Source of the DNA: an uncultured Eubacteriales bacterium
GTDB taxonomy: Bacteria; Bacillota; Clostridia; Oscillospirales; Oscillospiraceae
Reading direction: 5' to 3'
DNA length: 49,062 bases
Assembly: GCA_900552475.1 (NCBI GenBank)
Contig: USAC01000006.1
Coordinates: forward strand, 1-49,062
Both the position numbers and the translations under genes were made by a program. Positions 16,318 to 24,684 of the stretch are shown here, piece by piece (within the stretch, counting starts at the first letter, position 1; each line of letters opens with the position of its first letter). The notes under the pieces were generated by a model. It saw nothing but the letters and a program-made list of their open reading frames with translations. It was not told the DNA's origin and ran no database searches.

Positions 16318-17673
16318 TTGTCTACCCTGCTTATCCGAGGCATCTCCCAGCTCGTCACCTGCGACGACGGGGACCGCATCCTCAAGGGCGTCGACCTCTT
16401 CTGTGAGGGCGGCTTCATCCGTCAGATCGGCGCGCATCTCGATGTCAGCGCCGACGAGGTGATCGACGGGACGCACATGCTGTGCTACCCCGGCCTTGTC
16501 AACACGCACCACCACCTGTATCAGGTCTTTTCCCGCAACCTGCCGCAGGTGCAGAATATGGAGCTGTTCGACTGGCTGAAAACGCTCTATGAGATCTGGA
16601 AAAATCTGGATGCCGACGTCGTCTGGCTCTCGAGCCTGACGGGGCTCGGCGAGCTGATGAAGCACGGCTGCACCACCTGCTTTGACCACCACTATGTCTT
16701 TCCCGCCGGGAGCGGCGACCTGCTCGGCGCGCAGTTTGCCGCCGCGGATGAGCTGGGCATCCGCTTCTATGCCAGCCGCGGCAGCATGGATCTGAGCGTC
16801 AAGGACGGCGGCCTGCCGCCCGACAGCGTCGTCCAGACGGTCGACGAAATCATGGCCGACAGCGTCCGCTGCATCGAGAAGTACCACGACGCGAGCTATG
16901 GAGCGATGCACCGCGTCGCGCTGGCCCCGTGCTCGCCGTTTTCCGTCTCGGCGGAGCTGCTGCGCCAGAGCGCGCTGCTCGCGCGCGAGTACGGCGTGCG
17001 CCTGCACACGCACCTGTGCGAGACGAAGGACGAGGAGAACTTCATGCTTGCGCGCGAGGGGATGCGCCCGCTCGCGTACATGGAAAAGCTCGGCTGGCTC
17101 GGCAGCGACGTCTGGTTCGCCCACGGCATCCACTTCAATGACGACGAGCTGCGCCTGCTCGCCGAGACCGGCACGGGCGTCGCGCACTGCCCTATCAGCA
17201 ACATGAAGCTCTCCTCCGGCATCGCACGCATCCCGGAGATGCTGCGGCTCGGCGTTCCGGTCGGCCTTGCCGTCGACGGCAGCGCCAGCAACGACGGCTC
17301 CTCGCTCATGGAGGAGCTGCGCGTGGCGTATCTGCTGCACCGGCTCAACTCCAGCCGCGAGGCGCCGAGCGGCTATGACGTGCTCAAAATGGCGACGCGC
17401 GGCAGCGCCCGCCTGCTCGGCCGCGACGACATCGGCCAGCTCGCCCCCGGCAAGTGCGCCGACCTCTTCCTGATCGACAGCCGTCATCTGGAGTTCGTCG
17501 GCTCGTGCTTCGACGCGGGCTCCGTGCTCGGCACCGTCGGCGTGCGCGGCCCGGTGGACTACACCGTGGTACACGGGAAGGTCACCGTGCGCCACGGCCG
17601 CCTTGTGACCGTCGACGAGGACCGCGTGGCGCGCGAAGCGAACGAAAAGTGCCGCGCGTATCTTAATATGTAA
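16318..17673 (+). CDS. 8-oxoguanine deaminase (amidohydrolase)
   Basis: 451 residues, the same length as characterised 8-oxoguanine deaminases (EC 3.5.4.32), which convert 8-oxoguanine to urate. Motifs: NTHHHLYQ (zinc-binding HxH), HTHLCETKDEE, HGIHFNDDEL and DGSASNDGSS. The start is TTG at 16318 behind GGAAAGGAG. A related activity on guanine, isocytosine or other oxidised purines cannot be excluded from sequence. As last gene of the nucleoside importer operon it would process an imported purine. Confidence 0.87.
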   Translation: MSTLLIRGISQLVTCDDGDRILKGVDLFCEGGFIRQIGAHLDVSADEVIDGTHMLCYPGLVNTHHHLYQVFSRNLPQVQNMELFDWLKTLYEIWKNLDADVVWLSSLTGLGELMKHGCTTCFDHHYVFPAGSGDLLGAQFAAADELGIRFYASRGSMDLSVKDGGLPPDSVVQTVDEIMADSVRCIEKYHDASYGAMHRVALAPCSPFSVSAELLRQSALLAREYGVRLHTHLCETKDEENFMLAREGMRPLAYMEKLGWLGSDVWFAHGIHFNDDELRLLAETGTGVAHCPISNMKLSSGIARIPEMLRLGVPVGLAVDGSASNDGSSLMEELRVAYLLHRLNSSREAPSGYDVLKMATRGSARLLGRDDIGQLAPGKCADLFLIDSRHLEFVGSCFDAGSVLGTVGVRGPVDYTVVHGKVTVRHGRLVTVDEDRVAREANEKCRAYLNM

Positions 17674-17710
17674 AAAAGTTGCCCCAAAGAGCTGTGCTCT
17701 TTGGGGCAAC
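17672..17710 (-). terminator. Terminator of the TIM-barrel gene
   Basis: Perfect 15-bp stem (17678-17692 with 17696-17710) around TGT; on the minus strand it is followed by T6 (17672-17677). It may also stop the converging deaminase operon, but there is no U-run in that direction. Confidence 0.88.
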
Positions 17711-17720
17711 ACATGGCATA

Positions 17721-18407
17721 TCAGTTTTCCTCCTGCGGCAGGTCGTAGCGGCTGCGGTACTTCGCCATCGATTCGGCGAAGAGCTCGGCGCTCGTCGGCG
17801 GGGTATAGGTGATGGCATTGGCGCCGGCGGCGATGGTCGCGCGGATGCTCTCGTCCGTCGGGCCGCCCGTCGCGATGATCGGTACGCGCGGATACTGCCT
17901 GCGGATCTCGGCGACGATCGCCGGCGTGCGCGCCGCGCCGGAGACGTTCAGAAAGTCGACGCCCGCGTCGAGACGGCTCTGGATGTCCGCGTGCTCGGAG
18001 ACAACGGTGAACACGATCGGAATCTCGACAGTCTCCTTGATGGCGCGGATGGCTTCGTTCTGGATGAAGGCGTTGCACACGACGCCGAAGGCGCCCTGAT
18101 GCTCGGCATAGGCCGCGATGCTGGCCGAGCGGCGGCCGTTCGTCATCCCGCCGCCGACACCCGCGAACACCGGCACCTCCGAGGCCTCGATGATCGCCTC
18201 GGTGATGGTGGGCTGCGGCGTGAAGGGGTAGACCGCGATGACCGCATCGGCGTTGATGTTCTTGATAATCGCCACGTCGGTGGAGAACACCAGCGACTTG
18301 ATGCGTCGACCGAACACGCGGATCCCGCTGCACTCGCTGATGCACCGGGGCACCTGCAGCGAGTGTTTTCGCAGTTCCCCCTCATAAACCGGTACAAACT
18401 TCTTCAA
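17721..18407 (-). CDS. TIM-barrel protein of unknown function (annotated 'hydrolase' in relatives)
   Basis: 228 residues from TTG at 18407, behind GGAGGAGG; the longer frame has no ribosome binding site. The sequence reads as a (beta/alpha)8 barrel: SSD-type strands such as VFSTDVAIIKNINADAV, PVFAGVGGG, IPIVFTVVSEH, DFLNVSGAARTP and the phosphate-binding-like end IIATGGPTDESI plus AGANAITYTPP. Similar Firmicutes proteins are called 'hydrolase' without proof; the fold is closer to phosphate-binding barrels (HisA/TrpF/ThiG-like). No substrate is suggested by its neighbours. It has its own promoter and terminator. Confidence 0.8.
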   Translation of the reverse strand: MKKFVPVYEGELRKHSLQVPRCISECSGIRVFGRRIKSLVFSTDVAIIKNINADAVIAVYPFTPQPTITEAIIEASEVPVFAGVGGGMTNGRRSASIAAYAEHQGAFGVVCNAFIQNEAIRAIKETVEIPIVFTVVSEHADIQSRLDAGVDFLNVSGAARTPAIVAEIRRQYPRVPIIATGGPTDESIRATIAAGANAITYTPPTSAELFAESMAKYRSRYDLPQEEN

Positions 18408-18448
18408 AGCGTCCTCCTCCGTTCTACGTTGTGATATTATGTAAACGT

Positions 18449-18477
18449 ATTTTAGCATACGGGACGCTTTTTGTAAA
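18449..18477 (-). promoter_or_regulatory. Promoter of the TIM-barrel gene
   Basis: TTTACA (18472-18477), 17-bp spacer, TAAAAT (18449-18454). It shares GTATGCTAAAATA with the nucleoside importer promoter. Confidence 0.75.
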
Positions 18478-18568
18478 TAAAATCCTGTAAGCGGAGAGAA
18501 AGTTTAAAATTTGTTCATCTTTCTTAGCCGCTGCTGAACACTCCATCTTGTGAAAAAGGAGCCGTTTT

Positions 18569-18880
18569 ATGCATCTTTCCATCATTCTCGACCCGCGGGC
18601 AGACGTTCTGCACGCGGAAAACGCGGCGGAAATGGCCGCGTTGTACCACCGCCTGCTCACGGATGCCGCGCGGGCGGGGGAGAGGGAGCTCAAGCTCAGC
18701 GCTGCGGCGGCGGACGGCATACCTCCGGCGCAGGCCGCGCACGTCACACTGCGCGCCATCGTCGAGACGCTGCGCACGCTGCCGCCGCTCGCCGTCACGC
18801 TCCGCTGTCCCGACGAGAAAACCCTCTGCGCCCACACCGTCGACTGGAACATGTTCTATCAGGAGGAGAAGCCGGAATAG
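18569..18880 (+). CDS. Small uncharacterised protein
   Basis: 103 residues, not recognised. The ATG is preceded by AAAAAGGAG at good spacing. No signal peptide, membrane helix or Cys cluster is visible; it looks like a small alpha/beta soluble domain with MHLSIILDPRAD as first strand and WNMFYQEEKPE at the end. It stands alone between the TIM-barrel gene and carB, with a good hairpin downstream. High GC gives several overlapping open frames, so confidence rests on the ribosome binding site and the terminator position. Confidence 0.6.
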   Translation: MHLSIILDPRADVLHAENAAEMAALYHRLLTDAARAGERELKLSAAAADGIPPAQAAHVTLRAIVETLRTLPPLAVTLRCPDEKTLCAHTVDWNMFYQEEKPE

Positions 18881-18913
18881 AGAAATCTGTCAAAGTGAGA
18901 CGTCTGGACGACG

Positions 18914-18949
18914 AAAAGGCTTCCGGGAAGTTCTTCCCGGAAGCCTTTT
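18914..18949. terminator. Bidirectional terminator between 18569 gene and carB
   Basis: Perfect 16-bp stem AAAAGGCTTCCGGGAA / TTCCCGGAAGCCTTTT around GTTC. A second, shorter hairpin GGAAGGCC / GGCCTTCC lies at 18962-18980, nearer the carB stop. Confidence 0.85.
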
Positions 18950-18992
18950 GCGAATGATCCCGGAAGGCCATCGGCCTTCCAGAATAAAATTT

Positions 18993-21900
18993 TTACTCCG
19001 CGTTGATGGTGGAGACGGAGATGGTCATCTCCTCCAGCACCTCCGTAACGATGCGGGCGGTGTCGAGCGAGGTGAAGATCGTGACGCCGTTTTCGATCGC
19101 GCAGCGGCGGATGGACGCGCCGTCCTGGCTGTGCGTGCCGGAGGAGACAGCGCGCGTGTTGATGACGTAGCTCACGAAGCCCGAGCGGATCAGGTCGAGA
19201 ATCTCGCTGCTGCCCTCGGAGAGCTTGCCGAGGCGGCGGGTGCGGATACCGTTTTTCTTGAGGAAGGCGGCCGTACCCTCGGTGGCGGCGATGTTGAAGC
19301 CCATGTTATAGAAGCTGCGCACCATCGGGAGGGCCTCCTCCTTGTCCTCGTCGGCGAGGGTGACGACGACCGTGCCGTAGTTCTGCAGCTTCATGCCCGA
19401 GGCCTGCAGCGCCTTGTACATGGCGCGCGAGAGCGAGCGGTCATAGCCGATGGCCTCGCCCGTGGACTTCATCTCCGGGGAGAGGTAGGCGTCCAGCCCC
19501 TTGATCTTGTTCGAGGAGAAGACGGGCACCTTGACGTAGTGGCGGGGCTTCTCGTCGGGATAGATGCCGAAGATGCCCTGCTCCTTCAGGCTGTGGCCCA
19601 GAATGACCTCCGTCGCGATATCCGCGAGGGAGAAACCCGTCGCCTTCGACAGAAACGGCACCGTGCGCGAGGAACGGGGGTTGACCTCGATGATGTAGAC
19701 GCGCTCATGGCTGTCGACGATGAACTGGACGTTGAACAGACCCACAATCCCGATGCCGAGACCGAGCTTCTTCGTATACTGCAGGATCACGCCCTTCACG
19801 CGGTCGGAGATGGAGTAGGACGGATAGACGCTGATGGAGTCGCCGGAGTGGACGCCCGTGCGCTCGACGAGCTCCATGATGCCGGGGACGAACACGTCGC
19901 AGCCGTCGCAGATGGCGTCGACCTCGACCTCCTTGCCCTGAATGTAGTGGTCGACGAGCACGGGCTTGTCGGTGTCGATCTCCACGGCGGTCTTGAGGTA
20001 GTGGCGCAGCATCTCCTCGTTCGCGACGATCTCCATCGCGCGGCCGCCGAGCACAAAGCTCGGGCGCACGAGCACAGGGTAGCCGATCTCGGCCGCGGCG
20101 CGGACGCCGTCTTCGATGTTCGTGACGGCGCGGCCCTGCGGCTGCGGGATCTCCAGCTGCTGCAGGATCTCCTCGAAGCACTCGCGGTTCTCGGCGCGCT
20201 CAATGGCGGCGCAGTCGGTGCCGATGATGCGCACGCCGCGCGCGGCCAGCGGCTCGGCGAGGTTGATGGCCGTCTGGCCGCCGAGGGAGGCAATGACGCC
20301 GTCGGGCTGCTCATAGTCGAGGATCGCCATGACGTCCTCGACCGTCAGCGGCTCGAAATAGAGCTTGTCGGAGGTCGTGTAGTCGGTGGAGACCGTCTCG
20401 GGGTTGTTGTTGATGATGATCGCCTCATACCCGGCGCGGCGGATGGTCTGGACGGCGTGGACGGTGGAGTAGTCGAACTCCACGCCCTGTCCGATGCGGA
20501 TGGGGCCCGCGCCGAGGACGACGATCTTGCGCTTGTCGGTCAGGCGGGACTCGTTCGTGCCGGTATAGGAAGAGTAAAGATAGGCGATGTAGGTGCCGGT
20601 GTGGAGCGTGTCGACCATGCGGAAAACCGGCGTGATGCCGCGGCTTTTGCGCAGATTGTAGACGTCCAGCTCCGCGACGTTCCACAGCTCCGCGACGCAG
20701 CGGTCGGAAAAGCCCATGATCTTCGCCTCGCGCAGCACGTCCGCGTCCTGCGGCGCGGCGGCAAGGCGCTGCTCCATGCGCGTGATGCGCTGCAGCGACT
20801 CGAGGAACAGCTCTGTGATGGCGGTGACGGCGTGGATGCGCTCGACGCTCTCACCCCGGCGCAGCAGCTCCGCGATGGCGTAGATGTTGTCGTCGTGGAA
20901 TTCTGCGAGATACGTCAGAAGCTCCTCGGCGGGCACGTCGTCGAACTTCGCGAGGCGGAAGTGGCACACGCCCGTTTCGAGCGAGCGCACGGACTTGAGG
21001 AAGCACTCCTCGAGCGTCGCGCCGATGCCCATGACCTCGCCCGTGGCCTTCATCTGCGTGCCGAGGACGTTGGGGACGGACTGGAACTTGTCGAACGGGA
21101 AGCGCGGGAACTTCGCCACGATGTAGTCAAGGCTCGGCTCGATGGCGGCGGTGCCGCCCGCGACGGGAATCTCCGGCAGCGTCATGCCGACGGCGATCTT
21201 CGCGGTGACGCGGGCGATGGGATAGCCGCTGGCCTTGGACGCGAGGGCGGAGGAGCGGGAGACGCGGGGGTTGACCTCGATGAGATAATAGCGGCTGGAG
21301 TTCGGATCGAGCGCGAACTGGACGTTGCAGCCGCCCGCGATCTTCAGCGCGCGGATGATGCGGATGGCGCTGGCGTTGAGCATCTCGCGGTCGGCGTCGG
21401 AGAGGGAGAGAATCGGCGCAACGACGATGGAGTCACCCGTGTGGACGCCGACGGGATCGACGTTCTCCATGCCGCAGATCGTGATGGCGCGGTCTTCGCT
21501 GTCGCGCATGACCTCAAACTCGATCTCCTTATATCCCTTGACGCTCTTCTCGATGAGCACCTGATGCACCGGCGAGAGTGCGAAGGCGTGGACGCCCAGC
21601 TCCATCAGCTCCGCCTCGTCGTTGGCAAAGCCGCCGCCCGTGCCGCCGAGGGTGAACGCGGGGCGCAGCACCACGGGGTAGCCGATCCGCTCGGCCGCGG
21701 CGCGGGCCTCCTCCAGACTGTAGGTGATCTCGGAGGGGATGACCGGCTCGCCGATGGACTGGCACAGCTCCTTGAACTTCTCACGGTCCTCGGCCTGCTC
21801 GATGCTCTCGCTGCTTGTGCCGAGCAGTTCAACGCCGCACTCGCGCAGCACGCCCTTGCGCTCGAGCTGCATGGCGAGATTCAGACCCGTCTGCCCGCCG

Positions 21901-22166
21901 ATGCCGGGAACGATGGCGTCGGGGCGCTCGTAGCGGATGATCTTCGCGACGTACTCGAGCGTCAGCGGCTCCATGTAGACCTTGTCGGCGATGGAGGTGT
22001 CGGTCATGATGGTCGCGGGGTTGGAGTTGACGAGGATGACCTCGTAGCCCTCCTCCTTCAGCGCCAGACACGCCTGCGTGCCGGCGTAGTCAAACTCCGC
22101 CGCCTGGCCGATCACGATGGGGCCGGAGCCGATGATGAGAATCTTCTTGATGTCTGTCCGTTTCAT
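18993..22166 (-). CDS. carB: Carbamoyl-phosphate synthase large subunit
   Basis: 1057 residues, full length. It makes carbamoyl phosphate from bicarbonate, ammonia (from the glutaminase subunit) and two ATP for arginine and pyrimidine synthesis. Both ATP-grasp halves are intact: half 1 with KILIIGSGPIVIGQAAEFDY and VLRPAFTLGGTGGG, half 2 with VVLGAGPIRIGQGVEFDYS and VLVRPSFVLGGRAM, then the C-terminal allosteric MGS-like domain. The start at 22166 follows AAGGAGAGG. No carA is adjacent; carB has a private promoter, a leader peptide and a terminator upstream (22195-22459), so the large subunit is regulated separately from the small one. Confidence 0.97.
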   Translation of the reverse strand: MKRTDIKKILIIGSGPIVIGQAAEFDYAGTQACLALKEEGYEVILVNSNPATIMTDTSIADKVYMEPLTLEYVAKIIRYERPDAIVPGIGGQTGLNLAMQLERKGVLRECGVELLGTSSESIEQAEDREKFKELCQSIGEPVIPSEITYSLEEARAAAERIGYPVVLRPAFTLGGTGGGFANDEAELMELGVHAFALSPVHQVLIEKSVKGYKEIEFEVMRDSEDRAITICGMENVDPVGVHTGDSIVVAPILSLSDADREMLNASAIRIIRALKIAGGCNVQFALDPNSSRYYLIEVNPRVSRSSALASKASGYPIARVTAKIAVGMTLPEIPVAGGTAAIEPSLDYIVAKFPRFPFDKFQSVPNVLGTQMKATGEVMGIGATLEECFLKSVRSLETGVCHFRLAKFDDVPAEELLTYLAEFHDDNIYAIAELLRRGESVERIHAVTAITELFLESLQRITRMEQRLAAAPQDADVLREAKIMGFSDRCVAELWNVAELDVYNLRKSRGITPVFRMVDTLHTGTYIAYLYSSYTGTNESRLTDKRKIVVLGAGPIRIGQGVEFDYSTVHAVQTIRRAGYEAIIINNNPETVSTDYTTSDKLYFEPLTVEDVMAILDYEQPDGVIASLGGQTAINLAEPLAARGVRIIGTDCAAIERAENRECFEEILQQLEIPQPQGRAVTNIEDGVRAAAEIGYPVLVRPSFVLGGRAMEIVANEEMLRHYLKTAVEIDTDKPVLVDHYIQGKEVEVDAICDGCDVFVPGIMELVERTGVHSGDSISVYPSYSISDRVKGVILQYTKKLGLGIGIVGLFNVQFIVDSHERVYIIEVNPRSSRTVPFLSKATGFSLADIATEVILGHSLKEQGIFGIYPDEKPRHYVKVPVFSSNKIKGLDAYLSPEMKSTGEAIGYDRSLSRAMYKALQASGMKLQNYGTVVVTLADEDKEEALPMVRSFYNMGFNIAATEGTAAFLKKNGIRTRRLGKLSEGSSEILDLIRSGFVSYVINTRAVSSGTHSQDGASIRRCAIENGVTIFTSLDTARIVTEVLEEMTISVSTINAE

Positions 22167-22194
22167 ACGCGTTCCTCTCCTTGTCTCAGGTGTG

Positions 22195-22241
22195 AAAAAA
22201 TCCCGGCCCGGCAAATGAAACAATTCATCTGCCGAACCGGG
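22195..22241 (-). terminator. carB leader terminator (attenuator)
   Basis: On the minus strand an 18-bp stem (22224-22241 with 22202-22219), with three G-U wobbles and no mismatches, loop TTGT, followed by ATTTTTT (A-run at 22195-22200 on the plus strand). It sits between the leader ORF and the carB ribosome binding site, so full transcription of carB needs readthrough. Confidence 0.88.
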
Positions 22242-22247
22242 AAACGA

Positions 22248-22349
22248 TCACGATTCAATAACGGCGGCCGCGGGACGCGCCCCGCAGCGGCGGCGGAAAA
22301 AACACTGGTACACCCCGATGCCGGTATAGATCAGATCTCGGATCAACAT
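22248..22349 (-). CDS. Candidate carB leader peptide with three consecutive Arg codons
   Basis: 33 residues, ATG at 22349, TGA at 22248-22250. A strong purine-rich ribosome binding site (GGAGGGAGG, 22361-22369) lies 11 nt before the ATG. Five of 33 residues are Arg: R4, R19-R21 and R25; codons 19-21 are CGC CGC CGC (22287-22295), preceded by CFF and followed by C. The stop codon lies only 6 nt before the terminator stem. Translation is inferred from the ribosome binding site and position; it is not a known family to me. The likely role is ribosome-mediated attenuation of carB in response to charged tRNA-Arg. Confidence 0.7.
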   Translation of the reverse strand: MLIRDLIYTGIGVYQCFFRRRCGARPAAAVIES

Positions 22350-22430
22350 GGTGCTTTTTCCCTCCCTCCGGGTGCGGCGTCCGTCCGGGCGAAGCGCCCA
22401 CAGCGGCCGTCTGCTGCCTAAATTGCGTGT

Positions 22431-22459
22431 ATTCTACCATGGGGTATTTTCCCTGTCAA
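22431..22459 (-). promoter_or_regulatory. carB promoter
   Basis: Consensus TTGACA (22454-22459), 17-bp spacer, TAGAAT (22431-22436) on the minus strand. The transcript would begin near 22424, about 75 nt before the leader ATG and about 260 nt before carB. Confidence 0.88.
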
Positions 22460-22617
22460 TGGCAAAAGTGCACAGGATGTGGGCCATCGCACCGGGCACC
22501 CAAACCCCGTTTTTCACAACCCACACGCCCAAACCCCAATGATTCCGTCGCACAAATTTCTCCCATAAGGAGAATATATAACGCATATAGAAAGGTTAAG
22601 GCGCGCCCTAACCAAAG

Positions 22618-22766
22618 GTCTCACAGAGTTCGCGCCGCCGCAGCGGCGCGAAAAAGATCCAATCCGTTTTTTGCGGCGGCGTGTATGCCGCAAAAAAAAC
22701 TTTTAGCGGAGCGGAGTGTCACAGGCAGGCATAGCCAGCCGAGGCGCAGAGCGGAGCAAAATCCCT
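22618..22766 (-). repeat. Dispersed module 1, copy B
   Basis: Reverse-orientation copy behind the histidine kinase terminator. Read on the minus strand: GGGATTTTGCTCCGC, TGTGACACT, TTTTTTTTGCGGC, GGCATACACGCCGCC, CGGATTGGAT, and the end GCGAACTCTGTGAGAC. The near-palindrome GGTTAAGGCGCGCCCTAACC (22594-22613) lies just beyond. Confidence 0.85.
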
Positions 22767-22797
22767 CGCGCAAAAAGGGCGAAGCCCTTTTTGCGCG
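22767..22797 (-). terminator. Terminator of the two-component operon
   Basis: Stem CGCGCAAAAAGGGC / GCCCTTTTTGCGCG around GAA, touching the kinase stop codon. Confidence 0.75.
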
Positions 22798-22798
22798 A

Positions 22799-23797
22799 CT
22801 ACACCACGCCTTTATAAACCCGCAGCGTGAACAGCGCGCCGCCCTCGCGGGCGTTCTCGGCGCGGATGGTGCCGTTCTGCGCGGCAAGGATCGCGCGGCT
22901 GAGCGCAAGGCCGATGCCAAAGCTCTCCTGATGCGCGTTTTTGCCGCGGTAGAACCGCTCGAACAGGTGCGGGATGTCGTCCGGATCCATGCCCGGCCCG
23001 TCGTCGCGCACGGTGATCTCGGTATAGAGCGCCGTCTCCCGCGCGCCGACACGCACGACGCTCTGCGCGTGTTCCATGCAGTTTTTCAGGACGTTTCCGA
23101 GCGCCTCGACCGTCCAGCCGGGGTCGCACAGGAGCATTTCGCCGCCGACATCCGTCTCCAGATGCTCGCCGCGCACCTCCATCGGCAGCGCGTGCGGCGC
23201 CGCCGCGCGGAGCTCTAGCTCTGCCGGGGAATGGTGCATGCGCTGAAACGGTATTGTGCGCGCGTGGAGCTTGCTCTTCTTGAGTAGGTTCTCCACCAGC
23301 CAGTCCATCCGGCTCAGCAGCCGCCGCAGCTCGCGCATCAGCTCGCGCCGCCGCTCAGGCGTGATATCCTCGGCCGCGAGGAGCGTCACCGTTAGGTTCA
23401 GCGCCGTCAGCGGCGTTCGCAGCTGGTGGGAGATGTCGGCCATCGCGTCGGCCAGATGCAGCCGCTCGCGCCGCTGGCTGTCCGCCGCCTCGCGCAGGCG
23501 GATGGTCATCTTGCCGACCTCGCTGCGCAGGATGGCGAGTTCGCCCTCGTCGTTTGAGACGATCGGCAGCGACTCCTCCCCGTGCAGCACGCGGTCGATG
23601 TCCTGATTCAGCTGCGCGATGGCGCGGTAGCGCCGCAGCGTCACACCCATTACCCCGCCGGAGAGCACCAAACCGCCCGCGAGCGCCAGCACGCCCGGCA
23701 CGATCCCCGCGCAGAAGCCCGCCGCGGCGATGAGCGCCGTCCCCAGCAGGCACAGAAGCAGCAGCCGCTGCACCTCGCGGTTTCTCATCAGCTTCAT
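22799..23797 (-). CDS. Sensor histidine kinase, intramembrane-sensing type
   Basis: 332 residues. Two membrane helices at about residues 11-31 and 34-53 with almost no external loop, then a linker, the H-box DISHQLRTPLTAL with phospho-acceptor H124, the N-box GNVLKNCMEHA, and DDGPGM / GIGLALSR of the ATPase domain. The lack of a sensor domain resembles BceS-like kinases that sense envelope stress through a transporter, but no Bce-type transporter is adjacent. The ATG overlaps the regulator stop by 4 bp. Confidence 0.93.
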   Translation of the reverse strand: MKLMRNREVQRLLLLCLLGTALIAAAGFCAGIVPGVLALAGGLVLSGGVMGVTLRRYRAIAQLNQDIDRVLHGEESLPIVSNDEGELAILRSEVGKMTIRLREAADSQRRERLHLADAMADISHQLRTPLTALNLTVTLLAAEDITPERRRELMRELRRLLSRMDWLVENLLKKSKLHARTIPFQRMHHSPAELELRAAAPHALPMEVRGEHLETDVGGEMLLCDPGWTVEALGNVLKNCMEHAQSVVRVGARETALYTEITVRDDGPGMDPDDIPHLFERFYRGKNAHQESFGIGLALSRAILAAQNGTIRAENAREGGALFTLRVYKGVV

Positions 23798-24462
23798 CCG
23801 TCCACCTTATAGCCCATTCCCCGCACGGTGCGGATGATCTGGGGACTCTGCGGGTCGTCCTCGATCTTCTCGCGCAGGCGCTTGATGTAGACGGTGAGCG
23901 TGTTGTCGTTGACAAAGTCCCCGGCGACGTCCCAGATCTCCTCGAGGAGCTTGCTGCGCGAGAGCACCTTGCCGCGGTTGTTGACGAACACGAGCAGCAG
24001 CCGATACTCCAGCGCCGAGAGGTAGAGGTCATTGCCGCCCTTCGTCGCGACGCCCTTTTCCGTGTCGACCGTGACGTTCCCGAGCGTCACGACGGCCTGA
24101 CTCTTGCCGCAGCGGCGCAGGACGCTGCGGATGCGCGAGACAAGCTCGCGTGGGCGGAAGGGCTTGGCGATATAGTCGTCGGCGCCCATGTCGAGCCCCG
24201 TCACAACGCTCCCCTCGTCGCCGAAGGCGGTCAGGAAGATGACGGGCAGCCCCCGCTCCTTCGCCGCCGCGCACACGCCGAAGCCGCTCCCGTCGGCCAG
24301 TGAGATGTCCACCAGCAGCAGATCGAAGCTCTCCTCACACAAAAGCTCCCGCGCGCGGCGCTCGCCGGGGGCGGACGCGGCGGAAAAGCCCTCCTCCGCG
24401 AGAAAAGCCGTCAGCGAGCGCACGATGGAGCTGTCGTCCTCCACCAGCAGGATTCTCTGCAT
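23794..24462 (-). CDS. OmpR/PhoB-family response regulator
   Basis: 222 residues. Receiver domain with acidic pocket ED D (VEDD, 8-10), phospho-acceptor D52 in LLVDISLADG, T78 and K100, then a winged-helix DNA-binding domain ending in VYIKRLREKIEDDP and RTVRGMGYKV. The ATG at 24462 has AAGGAGG upstream; a longer frame has none. It is first in the two-gene unit with the kinase. The target genes are not visible. Confidence 0.95.
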   Translation of the reverse strand: MQRILLVEDDSSIVRSLTAFLAEEGFSAASAPGERRARELLCEESFDLLLVDISLADGSGFGVCAAAKERGLPVIFLTAFGDEGSVVTGLDMGADDYIAKPFRPRELVSRIRSVLRRCGKSQAVVTLGNVTVDTEKGVATKGGNDLYLSALEYRLLLVFVNNRGKVLSRSKLLEEIWDVAGDFVNDNTLTVYIKRLREKIEDDPQSPQIIRTVRGMGYKVDG

Positions 24463-24495
24463 CGCTGCGCCTCCTTCCAAAAGTTTCTCCTCGCC

Positions 24496-24524
24496 ATTAT
24501 ACCAGATCCGCCGCCGATTTTCCA
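24496..24524 (-). promoter_or_regulatory. Promoter of the two-component operon
   Basis: TGGAAA (24519-24524), 17-bp spacer, TATAAT (24496-24501) with an extended -10 TGG. Confidence 0.6.
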
Positions 24525-24624
24525 CCTCTCCCCCGCTTACAAAAGCGTCACCGGCGGAAAGGTGGTGAAAACGCCGGATTATCTGCCTGATTTTTGGTGG
24601 ATGCGGAGAAAAATATATCCCTTA

Positions 24625-24654
24625 TTGAGAAGCGCCGCACTCATCCTGTAAAAT
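24625..24654 (+). promoter_or_regulatory. Promoter of the DUF4259-like gene
   Basis: TTGAGA (24625-24630), 18-bp spacer, TAAAAT (24649-24654), 30 nt before the ATG. Confidence 0.55.
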
Positions 24655-24684
24655 GATAAAAGGGTACGGAAAGGGGGCGTCGAC

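Noticed and set aside
16258..18345. 695-codon minus frame across the deaminase and TIM-barrel genes
   Set aside because: Crosses two real genes and the terminator between them; composition typical of a shadow frame.
18663..22421. Very long open frame of 1252 codons on the plus strand opposite carB
   Set aside because: It is the antisense shadow of carB in GC-rich DNA: low-complexity Arg/Ala/Asp/Val-rich translation, no ribosome binding site, no recognisable domain, while carB itself is a complete enzyme.
22255..22440. 61-codon frame in the carB upstream region as an alternative leader peptide
   Set aside because: Its ATG lies upstream of the -10 box, so the carB transcript would not contain its start, and it has no ribosome binding site. 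The 33-codon frame at 22248-22349 has both.
22499..22537. Direct repeat CCCAAACCCC (22499-22508 and 22528-22537) upstream of the carB promoter
   Set aside because: Only two short copies on the C-rich strand outside the promoter; could be chance and no known binding site matches.
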